Of a stretch of 7,893 nucleotides of DNA, positions 4,790 to 7,893 are shown in pieces. The DNA comes from an uncultured Collinsella sp. Lineage in GTDB: Bacteria; Actinomycetota; Coriobacteriia; Coriobacteriales; Coriobacteriaceae. Under the pieces are notes generated by a model that saw only the letters and a list, made by a program, of their open reading frames with translations, was not told the DNA's origin and searched no databases. Position numbers and translations under genes: made by a program. Position 1 is the stretch's first letter; each line of letters starts with the position of its first letter. The stretch covers positions 1 to 7,893 of the forward strand of contig CAKUFW010000087.1 in the NCBI GenBank assembly GCA_934650975.1, written 5' to 3'.

Positions 4790-7318
4790 ATGGCTAAAAC
4801 ACTGGGAACGCCGTGGCAAAAACTGGGACACGAGGTTCCGGCTTCCGAGCTCGAGGGTGTCGATCTGTATTGGCGCGCTTCGAACTACCTGTCCGTCGGC
4901 CAGATCTACCTTCGCTCCAACCCGCTGATGCGTACCGACTTTGTGGACGAGAAGACCGGTGAGACGCGTGACTTTGGCCGCCCCGACGTTAAGCACCGCC
5001 TGGTTGGCCACTGGGGCACCACGCCCGGCATTAACTTCCTGTTCGGCCACGTCAATCGCCTCATCGCCGATCACAACCAGAACGCCATCTTCCTGATGGG
5101 CCCCGGTCACGGTGGTCCCGCGGGTACCGCCCAGTCGCTGCTCGACGGCACTTACCGCGAGATCCGTCCCGACATCACCGATGACGAGGCTGGCCTGCAG
5201 AAGTTCTTCCGCCAGTTCTCCTATCCCGGCGGCATTCCGAGCCACTTTGCGCCCGAGACGCCCGGCTCCATTCACGAGGGCGGCGAGCTCGGCTACACGC
5301 TCAGCCATGCCTACGGCGCCGTCATGGACAACCCGAGCCTGCTCGCCGTTGCCGTGGTGGGCGACGGCGAGTCCGAGACCGGCCCGCTTGCCACCTCCTG
5401 GCAGTCCAACAAGCTCGTGAACCCGGCAACCGACGGTATCGTTCTGCCGATCCTGCACCTCAACGGCTACAAGATCGCCAACCCCACCATCCTTGCCCGC
5501 GTGTCCGACGAGGAGCTCACCAAGTTCTTTGAGGGCATGGGTTATAAGCCGCACTTCTTTGTCGCCGGCTTTGACGACGAGAGCCATGCGAGTATCCATG
5601 AGCGCTTTGCCGCCCTGTTTGAGCAGGTCTTCGATGAGATCTGCGACATCAAGGCCACCGCTCAGGCCCAGGCCGACGCGGGCGAGACCGTGGTCCGTCC
5701 GGCCTACCCCATGATCGTCTTCCGCACGCCCAAGGGCTGGACCTGCCCCAAGCAGATCGACGGCAAGAAGACCGAGGATTCCTGGCGTGCCCACCAGGTG
5801 CCGCTGGCGAGCGCCAAGGACACCCACGAGCACTTCCGCGTGCTGCGCGAGTGGCTGCGCTCCTACAAGCCCGAGGAGCTCTTTACGCCCGAAGGTCAGG
5901 TGCGCCCCGAGGTGACGGCCTTTATGCCGACCGGTGAGCTTCGCATCGGCGCCAACCCCAACGCTAACGGCGGTAAGGTGCGCCGCGAGCTTGAGCTGCC
6001 CGATGTCCACGCTCACGAGATTCCCGTTGCCGAGAAGGGCCACGGCTGGGGCTCCACCGAGGCCGCCCGCGTCTTTGGTGAGTACACCGCCGACGTCCTG
6101 GCCAAGAACATGGACGACTTTCGCATCTTTGGCCCCGACGAGACCGCGTCCAACCGTCTGCAGGCTGCCTACAAGGTGACCAAGAAGCAGTGGGACGCCG
6201 GCTTCTACGAGGACGAGGCCAACGACGAGTTGCTTGCCGGCTCCGGCAAGGTCGTCGAGCAGCTGTCCGAGCACCAGTGCGAGGGCTTCCTCGAGGCTTA
6301 CGTGCTCACCGGCCGCTCCGGCGTGTGGAGTTCCTACGAGAGCTTTGTCCATGTGGTCGATTCCATGGTCAACCAGCACTGCAAGTGGCTCGAGGCCACC
6401 AAGCGCGAGATTCCGTGGCGTGCCCCCATCAGCGGTCTCAACATTCTGCTGTCGAGCCACGTCTGGCGTCAGGACCACAACGGCTTCTCTCACCAGGACC
6501 CCGGCTTTATCGACCTGCTGCTCAACAAGGCCAACGACACGCATATCGTGAACGCCTACTATCCGGCCGACGCCAACATGGCCCTTGCCGTGGCCGAACG
6601 TGTCTACCAGTCCACCGACTGCGTCAGCGCCATCTTCTGCGGCAAGCAGCCCGCCCCGACCTTCCAGACGGTCGACGAGGCCAAGGCCGAGCTCGCCGAG
6701 GGCGTCGCGACCTGGGAGTGGGCATCGACCGCCGACTCGCTCGCCGAGGCCGACGTCGTCGTTGCCACCTGCGGTGACGTGCCGACCCTCGAGGCCCTTG
6801 CCGCAACCGACATGCTGCGCGAGCTGGGCATCAAGGTATGGTTCGTCAACGTGGTCGACCTGCTCAAGATCCAGAACGTCTGCGAAAACGACCAGGCCAT
6901 CAGCGACGAGCGCTGGGCCGAGCTGTTCGGCTGCGGCGAGAAGCCCGTCCTCTTTGCCTTCCACGCCTATGCCGGCACGATTCGCCGTCTGATCTGGAAC
7001 CGCCCCGGCCACGACGCCTTCCGCGTCCACGGCTACGAGGAGAAGGGCTCCACGACCACGCCGTTCGACATGCTGCGCCTGAACAACATGGACCGCTGGG
7101 CCCTGGCTACCGACGTGCTGTGCATGGTCGACGCCGATAAGTTTGCCGAGCAGATCAACGAGTGGGAGGCCTTCCGCACCGAGGCCTTTGAGTTTGCGTG
7201 CGACGAGGGCTTCGATCACCCGGCCTTTACCGACTGGGTCTGGCCCGACGCCGCAGCCGCAACAGCAGCCGACGGCGCGCTTTCCGCAACGCAGATGACC
7301 GCGGGCGACAACGAGTAA
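4790..7318 (+). CDS. xfp: Xylulose-5-phosphate/fructose-6-phosphate phosphoketolase
   Basis: This thiamine-diphosphate and Mg-dependent cytoplasmic enzyme cleaves xylulose 5-phosphate (and, in dual-specificity forms, fructose 6-phosphate) with phosphate. The products are acetyl phosphate plus glyceraldehyde 3-phosphate or erythrose 4-phosphate, the key step of the bifid shunt and phosphoketolase pathway. The protein is 842 aa, slightly longer than the usual 790-825. The start has GAAGGG (4775-4780) 9 nt upstream. Visible sites are GHWGTTPG (H74), GPGHGGPA (H107), SHFAPETPG (H152), the cofactor motif GDGE (191-194) with N225, and RAHQVP (H335). SEHQCEG (E494), SSYESF (Y516) and [12 protein letters not shown] (H563, H568) follow. 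From memory of the Bifidobacterium enzyme, these match all its studied active-site residues, with offsets of 10 and then 15 residues. The C-terminal domain ends [13 protein letters not shown], followed by an Ala/Thr-rich tail of about 25 residues that is probably not catalytic. Twin operators upstream imply control by the adjacent LacI-type protein. Dual versus single substrate use cannot be decided here. Confidence 0.97.
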   Translation: MAKTLGTPWQKLGHEVPASELEGVDLYWRASNYLSVGQIYLRSNPLMRTDFVDEKTGETRDFGRPDVKHRLVGHWGTTPGINFLFGHVNRLIADHNQNAIFLMGPGHGGPAGTAQSLLDGTYREIRPDITDDEAGLQKFFRQFSYPGGIPSHFAPETPGSIHEGGELGYTLSHAYGAVMDNPSLLAVAVVGDGESETGPLATSWQSNKLVNPATDGIVLPILHLNGYKIANPTILARVSDEELTKFFEGMGYKPHFFVAGFDDESHASIHERFAALFEQVFDEICDIKATAQAQADAGETVVRPAYPMIVFRTPKGWTCPKQIDGKKTEDSWRAHQVPLASAKDTHEHFRVLREWLRSYKPEELFTPEGQVRPEVTAFMPTGELRIGANPNANGGKVRRELELPDVHAHEIPVAEKGHGWGSTEAARVFGEYTADVLAKNMDDFRIFGPDETASNRLQAAYKVTKKQWDAGFYEDEANDELLAGSGKVVEQLSEHQCEGFLEAYVLTGRSGVWSSYESFVHVVDSMVNQHCKWLEATKREIPWRAPISGLNILLSSHVWRQDHNGFSHQDPGFIDLLLNKANDTHIVNAYYPADANMALAVAERVYQSTDCVSAIFCGKQPAPTFQTVDEAKAELAEGVATWEWASTADSLAEADVVVATCGDVPTLEALAATDMLRELGIKVWFVNVVDLLKIQNVCENDQAISDERWAELFGCGEKPVLFAFHAYAGTIRRLIWNRPGHDAFRVHGYEEKGSTTTPFDMLRLNNMDRWALATDVLCMVDADKFAEQINEWEAFRTEAFEFACDEGFDHPAFTDWVWPDAAAATAADGALSATQMTAGDNE

Positions 7319-7344
7319 GTAGGCATCCGGGACGGCCTCGCGCT

Positions 7345-7431
7345 GGGGCCTGCTCCGGGCGGGTGCCCTTCCTCGGGGAAGTGGGCTTCGCGAACTTCCC
7401 GGAGCAAGGTAACCCGCCCGGAGGCGGCCCT
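7345..7431. repeat. Long hairpin A after xfp
   Basis: This imperfect hairpin starts 26 nt after the xfp stop. From outside in it has a 5-bp GGGCC/GGCCC stem (7346-7350 with 7426-7430), a 2-nt internal loop and a perfect 12-bp stem (7353-7364 with 7412-7423). Further in are CCTT/AAGG (7367-7370 with 7406-7409), a short CTC/GAG stem, and a 7-bp inner stem GGGAAGT/ACTTCCC (7376-7382 with 7394-7400). The 11-nt loop is GGGCTTCGCGA. No T tract follows directly, so it is not a standard terminator, although it may protect the 3' end of xfp mRNA. Its 25-bp core (7376-7400) recurs inverted in hairpin B. Confidence 0.85.
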
Positions 7432-7540
7432 CTCGACCGTTTCGATCTGCGGGTCTGATCATTTTTAATGTAATGGGGGCTTTGCTGATGCTGCTTTGGA
7501 AACAGTACGTTTAACTTTGGTCAGCCAATGATACATTGTC
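7432..7540. other. AT-richer spacer between the two hairpins
   Basis: This 109-bp stretch is less GC-rich than its surroundings and has no convincing ORF. It includes a run of five T (7462-7466) that could serve as a late xfp terminator tail, but the hairpin before it is weak. It also has the 13-bp palindrome CAATGATACATTG at about 7527-7539. It must hold the promoter of the downstream permease gene unless that gene is read through from xfp. I could not assign -35/-10 elements with confidence. Confidence 0.4.
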
Positions 7541-7541
7541 G

Positions 7542-7616
7542 GGGCCGGGGTGGCCTGGTTAGGTTTGGGAAGTTCGCGAAGCCCACTTCCCAAACCTAAC
7601 CAGGCCACCCCGGCCC
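7542..7616. repeat. Hairpin B: 32-bp perfect inverted repeat
   Basis: The arms 7542-7573 and 7585-7616 are exact reverse complements over 32 bp, separated by the 11-nt loop TCGCGAAGCCC. It ends 26 nt before the permease start and 14 nt before that gene's ribosome binding site, so it lies in the 5' untranslated region if transcription begins upstream. No T tract follows. The 25-bp core (7567-7591) is the exact reverse complement of the core of hairpin A, while the outer stems of the two differ. Confidence 0.95.
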
Positions 7617-7642
7617 TCGTGGGATAACTAAGAGGGGGAAAG

Positions 7643-7893
7643 ATGAGCTTTACGAGCGTGGCGTTGCAGATGGTGACGGTTTCTTTGCCGATCCTGTTGG
7701 GGTGGTGTATCTCCAAGCTGGGGTTTATGAAGGCCGAGTTTGAGCGCGAGCTGTCGCGTCTGCTGTTGCAGGTGGCGCTGCCGTGCTTGGTGCTTTCGTC
7801 GGCGTTGGGTGACGACGTACAGCTGCCGAGCGTTGCCGATACGTTTTCGCTTATGGGCTTAGCCGTCGTCATGTATGTGGTGGCGATCGTTAT
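7643..7893 (+). CDS. AEC-family transporter (partial, 5' end)
   Basis: The first 83 codons of a membrane transporter run off the right edge of the window. The protein begins MSFTSVALQMVTVSLPILLG. The first predicted membrane helix is at about residues 5-24. The family-like stretch GFMKAEFERELSRLL and a second hydrophobic segment LQVALPCLVLSSAL (about 42-55) follow, then a third helix from about 68. The LPILLGW...LG(F/L)...L(N/S)RL...VALPCL pattern is characteristic of the auxin efflux carrier (AEC/Mem_trans) family, which includes malate permeases; the substrate here is unknown. AGAGGGGGA (7631-7639) is the ribosome binding site, 3 nt before the ATG. Third positions are G/C-rich as in xfp, so it is resident sequence. 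No frame on the opposite strand looks real. The family call rests on the N terminus only. Confidence 0.8.
   Translation, partial: MSFTSVALQMVTVSLPILLGWCISKLGFMKAEFERELSRLLLQVALPCLVLSSALGDDVQLPSVADTFSLMGLAVVMYVVAIV

Noticed and set aside
4730..7462. Open frame of 910 codons on the minus strand antisense to xfp
   Set aside because: It mirrors the GC-rich codon pattern of xfp, its translation is Gly/Ala/Val/Leu-rich with no family motifs, and the sense strand encodes an unmistakable phosphoketolase.
7465..7872. Minus-strand open frame of 135 codons across hairpin B and the permease start
   Set aside because: It reads through the perfect palindrome and lies opposite a clear AEC-type N terminus with a good ribosome binding site.
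1..7893. CRISPR arrays, tRNA or rRNA genes, insertion sequences
   Set aside because: No regularly spaced repeats with unique spacers, no cloverleaf or rRNA-like stretch, and no transposase-like frame were seen on either strand.

Overview
The window looks like a high-GC actinobacterial gut commensal of the class Coriobacteriia, most likely Collinsella or a close relative. This is inferred from strong G/C bias at third codon positions in murB, the LacI-type regulator, the phosphoketolase and the last gene, and from a full-length bifid-type phosphoketolase. The genus cannot be proved from the sequence alone. A visibly AT-richer block at about 60-2320 interrupts this background and looks transferred, plausibly from a Firmicute.

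Layout. Positions 1-172 hold a short terminator-like hairpin and no gene. On the minus strand, 173-1894 encodes a sortase-anchored surface protein: signal peptide, GLUG-type repeats, a FIVAR-like helical segment, an LPQAG sorting signal and a charged tail. Upstream on the same strand is a short ORF (2024-2242) with a strong ribosome binding site. It carries twelve perfect copies of a pentanucleotide repeat, encoding LGSAR units. Because the unit is 5 bp, copy-number changes shift the frame, so this is a candidate phase-variable leader for the surface protein. A dyad (2273-2310) and the murB terminator (2324-2365) close the block. murB follows on the minus strand, in host-like composition.

murB and a LacI-family regulator (3557-4585, plus strand) are divergent. 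Downstream of the regulator is the xylulose-5-phosphate/fructose-6-phosphate phosphoketolase gene xfp (4790-7318). The gap before it holds two LacI-type operator boxes whose centres are 21 bp apart, upstream of a TATACT -10 element. A related box lies upstream of the regulator gene. The simplest reading is a local, autoregulated repressor controlling xfp, and thus acetyl-phosphate supply from sugar phosphates.

The 324-bp gap after xfp contains two long hairpins with different outer stems. Their cores are exact reverse complements, so their 11-nt loops are perfectly complementary to each other. The window ends inside the start of an AEC-family (auxin efflux carrier-like) permease gene.

The observations most worth pursuing are the repeat-containing leader ORF before the surface protein, the paired hairpins, and the twin-operator module at xfp.
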